64,000 nt of DNA from an uncultured Poribacteria bacterium (GTDB lineage Bacteria > Poribacteria > WGA-4E > WGA-3G). How positions within the stretch are numbered: position 1 is the stretch's first letter; every line of letters begins with the position of its first letter. Below the pieces are notes generated by a model. The model saw only the letters and a list, made by a program, of their open reading frames with translations. It was not told the DNA's origin and did no database searches. The translations under genes and the position numbers were made by a program. The stretch is from the NCBI GenBank assembly GCA_951828515.1, contig OX639992.1, forward strand, positions 5,062,217-5,126,216, given 5' to 3'. This document shows, one piece after another, positions 1-7,079 of the stretch.

Positions 1-6
1 GATATC

Positions 7-38
7 TGACGGCTGGAAGCCGACTGCTGATTGCTATG
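7..38. repeat. Dispersed GCTGA-type intergenic repeat
   Basis: This short tract of GCTGA/GACTGCTGATTGCT units lies just beyond the M28 peptidase stop. Related tracts occur near 9451-9472, 11396-11437, 12130-12200 (inside a coding region), 20188-20236 and 32082-32102. It is one member of a dispersed repeat family. No coding or promoter function is visible. Confidence 0.5.
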
Positions 39-45
39 CTTTAAC

Positions 46-1425
46 TTAGAGTGTGAGTTTGAGAGAGATGCGATATCCCTCTAACCCAGGGTCAGTATCA
101 ACAATTTCTTGAACCGCTTCCGACGTTCGGCGTTTGGCGGGAAAATCATCGGCATTCGCGCAGCGGAGGGCGACTCTTGCACCCACTGCACTCGCAGCCC
201 GCAGATTCGCCAATTCCACCTTCTCCAGCGTATCGTAAGCCGTATGACCGAAACCTCTGCCAGCGGGTGCGGACTCCGGATCACCCATGTGACTCGAAGG
301 TACACCCTTGAGGAAAAACGGAAAATGATCAGAGTAGGAATGTACTTTTTGTCCAACCGGCATTTCCGTGTGCATCTGCTGTTGTGCGGTGTTAAAGAAA
401 GGTTCCAATGCGTCCCAATGATGGAGAACAATCCCCTTACGACTTGAGCCGCCTGCGGCATCCATATTCAGCATAAACCGAATGTTATCCAACTCCGACG
501 CGTGTGCATCGATATAACGAAACGCACCGGTAAGCCCGATTTCTTCCGTGCCGAAAGCGATGAAACGGACAGTACACTTGAGCGAATCCGCGGCATAAGC
601 AGATAGGACACGAGACGCTTCTATGACGGATACCATTCCTGAAGCGGGGTCGTGCGCGCCTTGTGAAATATCGTGTCCGTCGTAATGGCAACCCACAACC
701 ACCATCTCATCGGCGTTTTCATTACCCGGCAAATCTGCCACAACGTTCCACGAGGTCCGCGGTTCGTTGATATCCGTTGTTCGGAGTTTTAGTGTTACCT
801 TCCCGTTTTCTCGTGCTATTAACCGCGCCAAGAATTCGCCATCCTCTTTGCAAACGGATATACCGGGCATAGGCGCAGGTCTGTCATTTTGAAGGCTTCC
901 CGTTTCGGGACCGACACCCGGGTGTTCACTGACAAATATGAATCCACTCGCACCCGCAAGCACAGCGCGTTCAAATTTCTCCTTGCGGTGTACCCATCTT
1001 CCGAGATCAGGTGGTGAAGCACTCTTCGCCATAACCAGTTTATCGGTAGCAGTATCACCGAGTGCGGTGTATTCGTCAGGACTTCCACATCCAGCGGAGA
1101 CAAGCTCAGTGGTAATGTCAGCGGCAGGACAGTAGGGGAGCGAGATGCAGTGCAAAGTCCGACGAATCGGTTCAATAACCTCAAGCGTCGCTGTGCCACG
1201 TGTCCAACCCGCGTAGGGATACGTCTCAAGTTTGACATTCTGGAGTCCATAACGTTTGAAGCACGCCGCGATGAAGTTTGCGGCTTCATATTCTTCGGGT
1301 GTCCCCGCGAACCGAGCACCATATTCATCGCATAAGACTGTCAGGTTTTCCATGACTTCTTGCGAAGTGTAGATGTCACCGACCATCTGCTGGTCGAGCT
1401 GCAAATAAGGGTTCTTCTTGCTCAT
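46..1425 (-). CDS. M28-family zinc aminopeptidase-like protein with PA-type insert
   Basis: This 459-residue protein is a probable di-zinc exopeptidase of family M28. The metal and catalytic pattern is visible: CHYDG (about 246-250), AHDPASG (about 257-263), FGTEEIGLTG (about 291-300, general base plus ligand Glu), NMDAAG (about 320-325) and GFGHTAYDTLEKV near 391-403 with the last His ligand. Residues about 100-210 look like the protease-associated insert of many M28 enzymes. There is no clear signal peptide, so a cytoplasmic location is likely. The start is supported by the leader CGCAAGGTAAAATTAAAA immediately upstream, a repeat-derived ribosome-binding sequence seen before other genes here. 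The substrate is unknown. Confidence 0.88.
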   Translation of the reverse strand: MSKKNPYLQLDQQMVGDIYTSQEVMENLTVLCDEYGARFAGTPEEYEAANFIAACFKRYGLQNVKLETYPYAGWTRGTATLEVIEPIRRTLHCISLPYCPAADITTELVSAGCGSPDEYTALGDTATDKLVMAKSASPPDLGRWVHRKEKFERAVLAGASGFIFVSEHPGVGPETGSLQNDRPAPMPGISVCKEDGEFLARLIARENGKVTLKLRTTDINEPRTSWNVVADLPGNENADEMVVVGCHYDGHDISQGAHDPASGMVSVIEASRVLSAYAADSLKCTVRFIAFGTEEIGLTGAFRYIDAHASELDNIRFMLNMDAAGGSSRKGIVLHHWDALEPFFNTAQQQMHTEMPVGQKVHSYSDHFPFFLKGVPSSHMGDPESAPAGRGFGHTAYDTLEKVELANLRAASAVGARVALRCANADDFPAKRRTSEAVQEIVDTDPGLEGYRISLKLTL

Positions 1426-1450
1426 AAATTTTTAATTTTACCTTGCGGAG
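1426..1450 (-). promoter_or_regulatory. Repeat-derived ribosome-binding leader of the M28 gene
   Basis: Read on the minus strand, CTCCGCAAGGTAAAATTAAAA ends a few bases before the M28 start codon. The same leader, with small changes, precedes the starts at 21222, 30665 and 62820 and lies in the signal-peptide region of the TPR gene at 27491-27511. AAGG is the likely Shine-Dalgarno core. Confidence 0.5.
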
Positions 1451-1464
1451 GAATAACGTCCGTT

Positions 1465-2352
1465 TCAACTATCAACGGCGTTCCTTAAATCCGCCTGCGC
1501 CGATGTTGCAGGCTGCGTGTCTGGTAGAAAGTTAGAATCCGACTGAGTTTGAAGAGGGGGTAGCGATTCCATCCTTGCGTTAGCGATCTTTTTTAACTGC
1601 CACAAGTCAAGGATATGAATCCGCCGAAACCGTTTCTTAATTATCTGATGCTGTTTAAACTGATTTAGGAGTGTTTCCATTTTCTCAACGGAGCTGCCGA
1701 TCAATTGTGCCAACCGTCTTGTCGAAAGTTTATGTGGGACCCGCTTTGAAACCTGTCCTATTGTCGTGCCTCCGTGTCCCTGTGCGTCGGCGCAGTTCTG
1801 TAACAAAAGTGCGAGTCGCGATGCCGGACTTCGGAACGCAATGTTCAGGAAAGGATTCGTCATTCCACGACGCGATTTCTGAACTGCAGTTACGATATTA
1901 AAATTCTCTGAATCCGCCGAACACCAGGGTAGATACCTCTTTACAAGACTTCCTAAAGTTCTCTGTGACGGCAACGCTAAATGCGGCTTCCGTTTCAAAA
2001 AATACTGGAAGTTCTGGACAGTGACAATTCCAACAACGGAAACCTCTGTAAGCGTCTCAGCGGTGACGTTCGGGTGTGCGTCTTTATTTTCCCATCTCAC
2101 CGCCCCAAAGAATTCGCCGGGTTCCAACACATCTAACGTAACACTTTCACCTTCAGGGGGTGTCTGATAAATCTTGATGCGACCTTCCTTCAATAGATAC
2201 ACGCCTTCGGCAGAGAGTGTATCTCCGTGTTTTAACTCGATGAAAGTCGTTATCCGTGCGAGCGCGTCGGTATCTGCCTCGGCAAGATCTCGGAAGATGT
2301 CTACTTGTTTAACGCACCAGAACCTTTCTGGGATTTTTTGTTGTGTCACCAT
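1465..2352 (-). CDS. Crp/Fnr-family transcriptional regulator
   Basis: This 295-residue protein has an N-terminal cyclic-nucleotide-binding-like beta-roll (about 15-125; LKHGDTLSAEGVYLLKEGRIKIYQ region and LEPGEFFGAV) and a C-terminal winged helix (about 205-250; KLSTRRLAQLIGSSVEKMETLL). The order is that of Crp/Fnr regulators. It is longer than the usual 220-240 residues because of a linker at about 140-200 and a low-complexity Ser/Thr/Gln tail after residue 265. No N-terminal cysteine cluster is seen, so an Fnr-type iron-sulphur sensor is unlikely. The ligand cannot be predicted. Three TGTGACGT copies upstream are candidate autoregulatory sites, since TGTGA is the half-site core of many Crp-type proteins. 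Confidence 0.8.
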   Translation of the reverse strand: MVTQQKIPERFWCVKQVDIFRDLAEADTDALARITTFIELKHGDTLSAEGVYLLKEGRIKIYQTPPEGESVTLDVLEPGEFFGAVRWENKDAHPNVTAETLTEVSVVGIVTVQNFQYFLKRKPHLALPSQRTLGSLVKRYLPWCSADSENFNIVTAVQKSRRGMTNPFLNIAFRSPASRLALLLQNCADAQGHGGTTIGQVSKRVPHKLSTRRLAQLIGSSVEKMETLLNQFKQHQIIKKRFRRIHILDLWQLKKIANARMESLPPLQTQSDSNFLPDTQPATSAQADLRNAVDS

Positions 2353-2689
2353 GTTACTGCTTGGTCAGGTTTCAACTGATAGGTCTATCTGTTTGTAGTA
2401 GGGCAATTCATTGCCCGTTTGGAACGTGCGATAAATCGTACTACTACGAACCTACCCTCAACTCAAGGTTGACAAAGCACTACGATTTAAATGTGACGTA
2501 TACTCGTCCAAGTGTGACGTGTAGATATCAAGTGAGCCGTGGGAATGTGACGTTATTTCGCTTTTTATTTTCGAGGTTCGTCTGAGGCTCTTGATTTCTG
2601 TCGTTCTTTGCCCTTAATTATACCAGCACGTTGCCGATAAAGCAAGAAAAATAAGGTGCTTTGAAACCGCGCCGCTTCCAAACGCACGC
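2353..2689. other. Intergenic region with palindromic repeats and TGTGACGT boxes
   Basis: No gene is visible in these 337 bases. The part nearest the regulator gene holds GGGCAATTCATTGCCC (2401-2416) and CGTGCGATAAATCGTAC (2425-2441), two palindromic dispersed repeats, followed by ACTACGAACC. The middle holds three TGTGACGT boxes (2492-2553). The rest is A/T-rich without clear structure. Confidence 0.6.
2492..2553. promoter_or_regulatory. Three direct TGTGACGT boxes, candidate Crp/Fnr-type operator
   Basis: Identical octamers TGTGACGT start at 2492, 2513 and 2546. The spacings are 21 and 33 bp, close to two and three helical turns. They lie 140-200 bp upstream of the Crp/Fnr-type gene that starts at 2352. 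TGTGA is the classical half-site core for Crp proteins. The boxes are direct repeats rather than inverted, so binding is an inference. Confidence 0.45.
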
Positions 2690-3295
2690 TCATGCCTTTT
2701 GCGCCACCATACTGGCGAGGATACCAAGAATTTTGTCGCACTGCGCGATTTGGTAGGCTGCCATGTCAAGTTGAAGTTCTTTTCCGTGCAACTTAAGGAA
2801 TATCCAATCTATGCCTGACGTAAGGGCACCATAGATGCAAGAAGTATCATTTTCCGCTTCGGCATTAAAGCGTTGGGCGGCGATCATCTCTGCGACACAC
2901 TGCCCAAGCTCTATTGTCAAATTATCCCTTTTCGCTTCAACCAGAACGATGACGGGTGCCTCCAAATGGAATTGGGCAGGCGACAGACTTACCAGAAAAT
3001 CGCAAACGCCGGTCAAGCCGTTTTCGGCATCAACATTAAAGTCGATCCCCGAAAAAAAACTGATGCCGCGGTCGAAGTGCTCCCAGAGTTCAACGAGAAC
3101 CGCGGAGACGATCAGTTCTGATTTTGCCTTCTCAGTGCCCATCGCAAAGGCTAATGGCACATTTCGTGCCAGGGTCGTCGCAAGATGTGTGCTCGGTTCG
3201 ACCGGTTCTACCTCGGCAAAAATGCCGGCGGCATTCACTTCTTCTAACTGAAACGCTTTTTTTACTGTTTCTAAAGTCCAATCACTATATGCCAT
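2690..3295 (-). CDS. Uncharacterised protein with a PD-(D/E)XK-like nuclease motif
   Basis: I do not recognise a named family for this 201-residue protein. The centre (about 110-155) reads GVCDFLVS, then a beta strand PVIVLVEAK followed by an alpha helix. The spacing of Asp, Glu-Ala-Lys and an upstream acidic residue matches the core of PD-(D/E)XK nucleases. The C-terminal half (IYGALTSGIDWIFLKLHG) resembles the beta strands of type I restriction or Uma2-like folds. It lies next to a PARIS-like pair and a ruined restriction locus, which fits a DNA-targeting role, but activity is inferred only from the motif. No signal peptide or membrane segment is present. Confidence 0.55.
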   Translation of the reverse strand: MAYSDWTLETVKKAFQLEEVNAAGIFAEVEPVEPSTHLATTLARNVPLAFAMGTEKAKSELIVSAVLVELWEHFDRGISFFSGIDFNVDAENGLTGVCDFLVSLSPAQFHLEAPVIVLVEAKRDNLTIELGQCVAEMIAAQRFNAEAENDTSCIYGALTSGIDWIFLKLHGKELQLDMAAYQIAQCDKILGILASMVAQKA

Positions 3296-3468
3296 GAGAG
3301 AACGCCTCCATCCGGTCAGAATATGATAGAATTACACCACAAAATTACCCAAAATGCAAATCTTTTTTCTTACGATTCCGAAAGCTATTCACTTTTCGGT
3401 TTTTGTCATGAAGTTCTTGCACGGGAAGCGGAATATGTCCTACCCGTAAAAGCGAATGAGAAACAGGT

Positions 3469-3589
3469 AGGACTTACGCATGCTGCACTTTTGTAGCATA
3501 GACTGTTAGTCTGTGCCAACAAACCGTCTCTCTTCTTTTGCGGAATCCCATCTCGCAGCGCGTGCTATGGTCAAAACTGCGTAAGTCCT
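3469..3589. mobile_element. MITE-like element with 12-bp inverted ends
   Basis: AGGACTTACGCA (3469-3480) and its exact inverse TGCGTAAGTCCT (3578-3589) bound a 121-bp segment that encodes nothing. The sequence ACAGG occurs at 3463-3467 and 3591-3595, compatible with a short target duplication. The interior holds the hairpin GCATAGACT-GTT-AGTCTGTGC at 3496-3516, related copies of which occur elsewhere in the window. Confidence 0.5.
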
Positions 3590-3745
3590 GACAGGAATGT
3601 TTCAACTGAAAAATGTTACGTTTTCGTAACATTTTGGTGGTGACGAGTATTGGGGTAGAACCCAGTCACCGTGTGGCTTTATCGGTGTTTTTTATGCGAT
3701 TCTCCGTTGGGGAAAAATAATTTGATGGAAAGTGTAACATTTTGT

Positions 3746-3790
3746 TTGTCTGAATCAGGATTTACAGGATTCAAGGATTTGCAGGATTAT
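3746..3790 (+). repeat. Dispersed repeat, TTGTCTGAATCAGG type, copy 1
   Basis: The sequence begins TTGTCTGAATCAGGATTT, continues with an ACAGGATT unit, and ends AAGGATTTGCAGGATTAT. Two more copies occur at 11332-11375 (opposite strand) and 51802-51845. It has internal GGATT(T/G) periodicity and no coding signal. Confidence 0.65.
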
Positions 3791-3965
3791 TGTGTATTTT
3801 GGGTATTATGTTTCACGTCGTTTGACCAAATTTCTAAACTTTATTTTAGTATACATTATTTATGATAACATATTTGATTTGGGAATGCCAATTTGTTTTT
3901 ATACGATTTAGAGGGTATTGATAGAAATGGCGGGACTGGGGTTACTGTCGGAGGTAATGTTTTGA

Positions 3966-3983
3966 CGTGCGATGAATCGCACG
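3966..3983. repeat. Palindromic repeat abutting the TOPRIM gene stop
   Basis: CGTGCGAT-GA-ATCGCACG is a perfect 8-bp inverted repeat, and the adjoining ACTACGAACC is shared with the copy at 2425-2450. On the minus strand the TAG stop codon of the gene at 3985-4860 comes from the GGTTCGTAG end of the repeat unit, so the last codons appear to be repeat-derived. Confidence 0.55.
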
Positions 3984-3984
3984 A

Positions 3985-4860
3985 CTACGAACCAGCATTA
4001 GATTGAGCTTGACCACTACTTGCTTGGCGTATGTGTTCTGCTTCCCGGACTGCCCGACGCAAGCGTCTTTTCAAACTATTATGGTCGCGGGTTTTCACCG
4101 ATCGCCATACTTCTGTCGAGAGGAACACTCTAATATCCTCTTCTAAAATTCTTTGCCTCACATTGACAGTGTAGGTTATCCAACGTTTTATAATGCCAAA
4201 AGCAAAGTGTCCGGGAAGTAAGTCAATGAAACGATGTCCTTTTAAAAAATCTTGTACTAAGGTTCTGGCGTTCTCAATACTTTGTTCATCAATGTCCAAA
4301 GCTGCTTTATCATATTGTTCCTGAATTCTGCTATCTTGGAAATCCGTTGTCTTCGGTCCTGCAAAAAATTGATCTGGTGCCTTGGGAAACACCTGATAGC
4401 CTGTTTTTGCGCGCTGATGCGCCACATCTAAGACTAATAATTCCTTAAAATTGAGTTCTGTATCTTCAACGATTTCCTTAAAACTACTTGGCAATCTTTC
4501 TAAACTATCTTCTAAAGGGGCACGGTAATGGCGGAACTTTTCTATCGGCTTTTCCTCGATAAGATAGTTTTCACAAGAATGTCGATGAAGCCAAACAATT
4601 CGCTGATGTTGACTTCGAGTGCGCTCTAAAACTTCATAATCACCATCAAGAATGACAACGTAGGAATAGTTGCCTTGTTCAAGAAGCATTGCAAATTTCT
4701 CACATTCTGCTTTTCCTTTTTTTGATATTATCCGGCAATTGTAGTTTTGGAGAACTTCATTATAGAAAGGAATGTCAGTGTGTCCTTCAACATAAACAAG
4801 GATTTCTTGGTAAAAGAGATGTTCCGCAGCTAACCCCGAGGGGGTCCGGGAAAGTAACAT
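3985..4860 (-). CDS. ariB: DUF4435/TOPRIM protein, PARIS AriB-like effector
   Basis: This 291-residue protein has TOPRIM hallmarks. A Glu follows a hydrophobic strand (ILVYVEGHTD, E25), and an Asp-x-Asp follows another (VVILDGDYE, D72 and D74), with a further acidic motif SCENYLIEE near 95-103. That layout is the DUF4435 family, the effector AriB of the PARIS antiphage system. In characterised PARIS systems AriB is held by the AriA ATPase, released when a phage anti-restriction protein is sensed, and cleaves host tRNA. The gene begins on the last base of the upstream ATPase stop codon (TAATG), which indicates coupled translation. Assignment rests on motifs and the gene pair. The phage trigger is not predictable. 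Confidence 0.75.
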   Translation of the reverse strand: MLLSRTPSGLAAEHLFYQEILVYVEGHTDIPFYNEVLQNYNCRIISKKGKAECEKFAMLLEQGNYSYVVILDGDYEVLERTRSQHQRIVWLHRHSCENYLIEEKPIEKFRHYRAPLEDSLERLPSSFKEIVEDTELNFKELLVLDVAHQRAKTGYQVFPKAPDQFFAGPKTTDFQDSRIQEQYDKAALDIDEQSIENARTLVQDFLKGHRFIDLLPGHFAFGIIKRWITYTVNVRQRILEEDIRVFLSTEVWRSVKTRDHNSLKRRLRRAVREAEHIRQASSGQAQSNAGS

Positions 4861-6158
4861 TAACTATCTCTCCCCAAATCTATCACTTTATCTTGGAAAC
4901 TTCCAACAATATCGGGAGAGTGTGTTGCGACGATTACTTGCATCTGTCCACCGAGCGTCACTAAAGATTTTAAAAGTTTTTCTTGCCAAGTTACATGAAG
5001 CGACAATTCAGGTTCATCGGCGACATAAACCACAGGTTTTTCAACCCGAAGCAGGACTTCGGTGAGGAAAATTAGAATTTGTTTCTCCCCTGATGAGAGA
5101 AGTCGTGGATGTATGTCCGCCGGCGAAGAAGTTTCGATTTTTAAATGTCCTCTCTCATCGAACTTAATTGCCTTGTTACTCAAAAATGAGTTAACGATTT
5201 CTTCATAACGGCGTAAAGAGGCGAAAATATCTTCTTTATCTTTTTCAAGTTTCTTGGCATATTCCACCATAGCTTTCGTTCGTCCGATAAGTGGAATTAC
5301 AAAGATGTCTTCAAATTCCGCAGGAATATCTTTTCCTTCATGAATCCGGACAAATACTTGTTCTGCAACAGCTAACGCAGCAAAATGATCGTCAATTCTG
5401 TTCTGCATTACTTCGTCTAAAAACCCAGCATCCTCAAAAGCATCCAATAATTGATCTTTTTCTATTTCCGTTGGCAATGAGTGAAAAATTGAATTACGAA
5501 TTGACTTAAGTTGGTCATGTTCTTTGCTATAAAGTATCATCGACAAGACTTGATGTTCAAACTCCCTATAACGTTCAGAGAGTCGGGCGTTTAAGATGGA
5601 ATGATAGCGAGAAATATCTTCTAACAATTCCTCAAGGCGTAAGTCTATTAATTCCAAAGGTTCTTTTCTTGTATACCTTTCTTCCTCATCTTCTCTTACA
5701 GGTAAACGACGGCTTACGGGGAGCCAAACCAGAGGAACCAAAGGAGTTGATTCGCCATCAATTTCGTCTGATAACATCTGACTGATAACGTTTTCTTTTT
5801 CATAAAAATAGGATCGAGGCGGCCGGATGGACCTTCGGCGAGAAAAAATATCTATAGGAGCACTGTATTCTCTCTGTCCTACCTTGAGTATCAAAGATTC
5901 ATCCGTAATATCAACCTTAATCGTTCGGACAGAACTACCTTTAAAGCCTCTCAATCCGATCTTTGCTTGCTCAAAGTTAACGTTTAAGACACTTCGTAGA
6001 TCGCCTGATAAGATAGAATGGAGGAGATTCAAAATAGTGGTTTTGCCAGAACCGTTCGGACCTATCAGTATATTCACATCGTTGTTAAAAGTTAGGTCAA
6101 TATCTCGATAACCCCACAAATTAGTTATCTTCAGAGACTCTATAAAATAGTTGTGCAC
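4860..6158 (-). CDS. ariA: AAA15/ABC-type ATPase, PARIS AriA-like
   Basis: This 432-residue SMC/OLD-like ATPase has a Walker A GPNGSGKTT (33-41), a central helical region (about 150-330), a signature LSSGEKQ (354-360), Walker B VVYVADEPE (376-384) and a switch His in VATHSPDI (about 410-417). It is the upstream partner of the DUF4435 gene, overlapping it by one base. The combination is that of PARIS AriA, which oligomerises and stores AriB. OLD-type nucleases carry the TOPRIM in the same chain, whereas here it is separate, which favours PARIS. A candidate promoter lies at 6232-6260. Alternative: another ATPase/TOPRIM defence pair. Confidence 0.75.
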   Translation of the reverse strand: MHNYFIESLKITNLWGYRDIDLTFNNDVNILIGPNGSGKTTILNLLHSILSGDLRSVLNVNFEQAKIGLRGFKGSSVRTIKVDITDESLILKVGQREYSAPIDIFSRRRSIRPPRSYFYEKENVISQMLSDEIDGESTPLVPLVWLPVSRRLPVREDEEERYTRKEPLELIDLRLEELLEDISRYHSILNARLSERYREFEHQVLSMILYSKEHDQLKSIRNSIFHSLPTEIEKDQLLDAFEDAGFLDEVMQNRIDDHFAALAVAEQVFVRIHEGKDIPAEFEDIFVIPLIGRTKAMVEYAKKLEKDKEDIFASLRRYEEIVNSFLSNKAIKFDERGHLKIETSSPADIHPRLLSSGEKQILIFLTEVLLRVEKPVVYVADEPELSLHVTWQEKLLKSLVTLGGQMQVIVATHSPDIVGSFQDKVIDLGRDS

Positions 6159-6231
6159 GATTGGTACCTTCTGTTGACAAAAAACTTTCAGAGAACCTTT
6201 CTAATCCACACCGTTGCGATCAATTGCTAAG

Positions 6232-6260
6232 ATTGTAGCACATTTGACAAGAAAAGACAA
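6232..6260 (-). promoter_or_regulatory. Candidate promoter of the PARIS-like pair
   Basis: On the minus strand, TTGTCT (6260-6255) and TACAAT (6237-6232) are separated by 17 bp, about 75 bp upstream of the ATPase start. The match to the sigma-70 consensus is moderate. Confidence 0.4.
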
Positions 6261-6318
6261 AAAATTAGATTGTAAAGCGAAATCGTGTATCTTGCTATGC
6301 CTGCATTTCGTAAAAATG

Positions 6319-6612
6319 TCATTCAGCATTCAACCGAGTGGATATTTCCAGAAATCCCTGTTCGCTAAATACCAGTTGGAAGATGCCTTGCCGTTCGGGA
6401 CCGTCACACACCATCATTCTGCCTACAGTGTTGAATGCGCCTTCGAGGGTTTCCAACACTTTCCGCTTATACTCGGTATCAAGGTTACCTGCGAGATGTT
6501 CACCTTTTGTGTCAAAGATTAGGACACGGGTTACGCCTGAGATTTCGCTCGTCATTGCCACAAAGTCTGGATAAATGCGTCCGCGTTTCCAGCCTTGTAA
6601 GTAGTACTCACC
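6319..6612 (-). pseudogene. Type III restriction enzyme Res subunit, C-terminal remnant
   Basis: The minus strand reads GEYYLQGWKRGRIYPDFVAM and continues with VLIFDTKGEHLAGNLDTEYK to a stop at 6319. This resembles the C-terminal region of type III Res subunits. About nine-tenths of the gene is missing. Upstream, the reading frame changes abruptly at about 6612 into a piece of the Mod methylase, so a deletion has fused the two subunit genes. No start codon of its own is plausible. Confidence 0.65.
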
Positions 6613-6796
6613 GCAATGCCTTGTTTAACCTCTGATAGAAATCGTTTTATGCGAGGCACATTATTGCCATCTTCACCAAACCATATCCGATTGTCATTCA
6701 CTAATACATCAAATCCTTCTTTACCTCTCCTCCGCTAAAGCCCCTGCCTTTAGGTAGCGGATGTAAGCGGCGTATGGGTTTGTCTTTAAAAAACAC

Positions 6797-6825
6797 TTGA
6801 CATTTCATCAAAAATATCGTATAAT
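6797..6825 (+). promoter_or_regulatory. Perfect sigma-70 promoter inside the IS-like element
   Basis: TTGACA (6797-6802) and TATAAT (6820-6825) are separated by exactly 17 bp. The predicted start near 6832 is the first base of a stable stem, and no protein gene follows. This suggests transcription of a non-coding RNA. Confidence 0.75.
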
Positions 6826-6830
6826 TAACG

Positions 6831-7018
6831 TAACACTTTGGACACCGCTTTGACCCCCAACACTCGTTGGGGAGGTGTCCGCTTCGGTCAAAGGAAGTCA
6901 AAAAGTGTTAAGTGTGATACCACTGAAAACATATACTGGGCAGCTCACGCGTAATTGAGCGAAAGCTTGGATCGGAGCAGAGGTGAAAGTCTGCACGTTG
7001 TATTGCTGCCCCCTTTTT
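6831..7018 (+). ncRNA. Candidate structured RNA with pseudoknot and terminal U-tract
   Basis: Downstream of the consensus promoter the sequence folds strongly. TAACACTTT (6831-6839) pairs with AAAGTGTTA (6902-6910). GGACACC (6840-6846) pairs with GGTGTCC (6874-6880). CCCCAAC (6855-6861) pairs with GTTGGGG (6866-6872). CTTTGAC (6848-6854), inside the GGACACC stem, pairs with GTCAAAG (6887-6893) outside it, forming a pseudoknot. A second domain closes with GGGCAGC (6938-6944) and GCTGCCC (7005-7011), followed by CCTTTTT, and holds GCAGA-loop-TCTGC (6977-6994). It could be an omega-RNA/HEARO-type guide scaffold or a distinct RNA. No Rfam comparison was possible. Confidence 0.6.
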
Positions 7019-7079
7019 CAACTTTTCTCTCCAAAAGGAGAGAGGCAGGCGGGGATAGCCAAGATTTTTCGCCTTGATG

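Larger units (their letters stand above)
3296..3984. other. Intergenic region rich in dispersed repeats
   Basis: About 690 bases hold no convincing gene. Inside are a 121-bp element with 12-bp inverted ends (3469-3589), an A/T-rich stretch with one copy of the TTGTCTGAATCAGGATTT repeat (3746-3790), and the palindrome CGTGCGATGAATCGCACG (3966-3983) abutting the stop of the TOPRIM gene. A 64-codon plus-strand frame at 3671-3865 is made largely of repeat sequence and is not credible as a gene. Confidence 0.6.

Noticed and set aside
2468-2500. Plus-strand TTGACA near 2469 as a promoter
   Set aside because: No acceptable -10 at 16-18 bp and no gene downstream on that strand.
3671-3865. 64-codon plus-strand frame as a gene
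   Set aside because: It is built mostly of dispersed repeat sequence and has no ribosome site or recognisable features.
6214-6522. 102-codon plus-strand frame as a gene
   Set aside because: It runs antisense to the Res remnant and shows no protein-like features.
6971-7005. Group II intron domain V
   Set aside because: GAGGTGAAAGTCTGCACG resembles domain V, but the lower helix with the AGC triad cannot pair, and no reverse transcriptase or boundary GUGYG is present.
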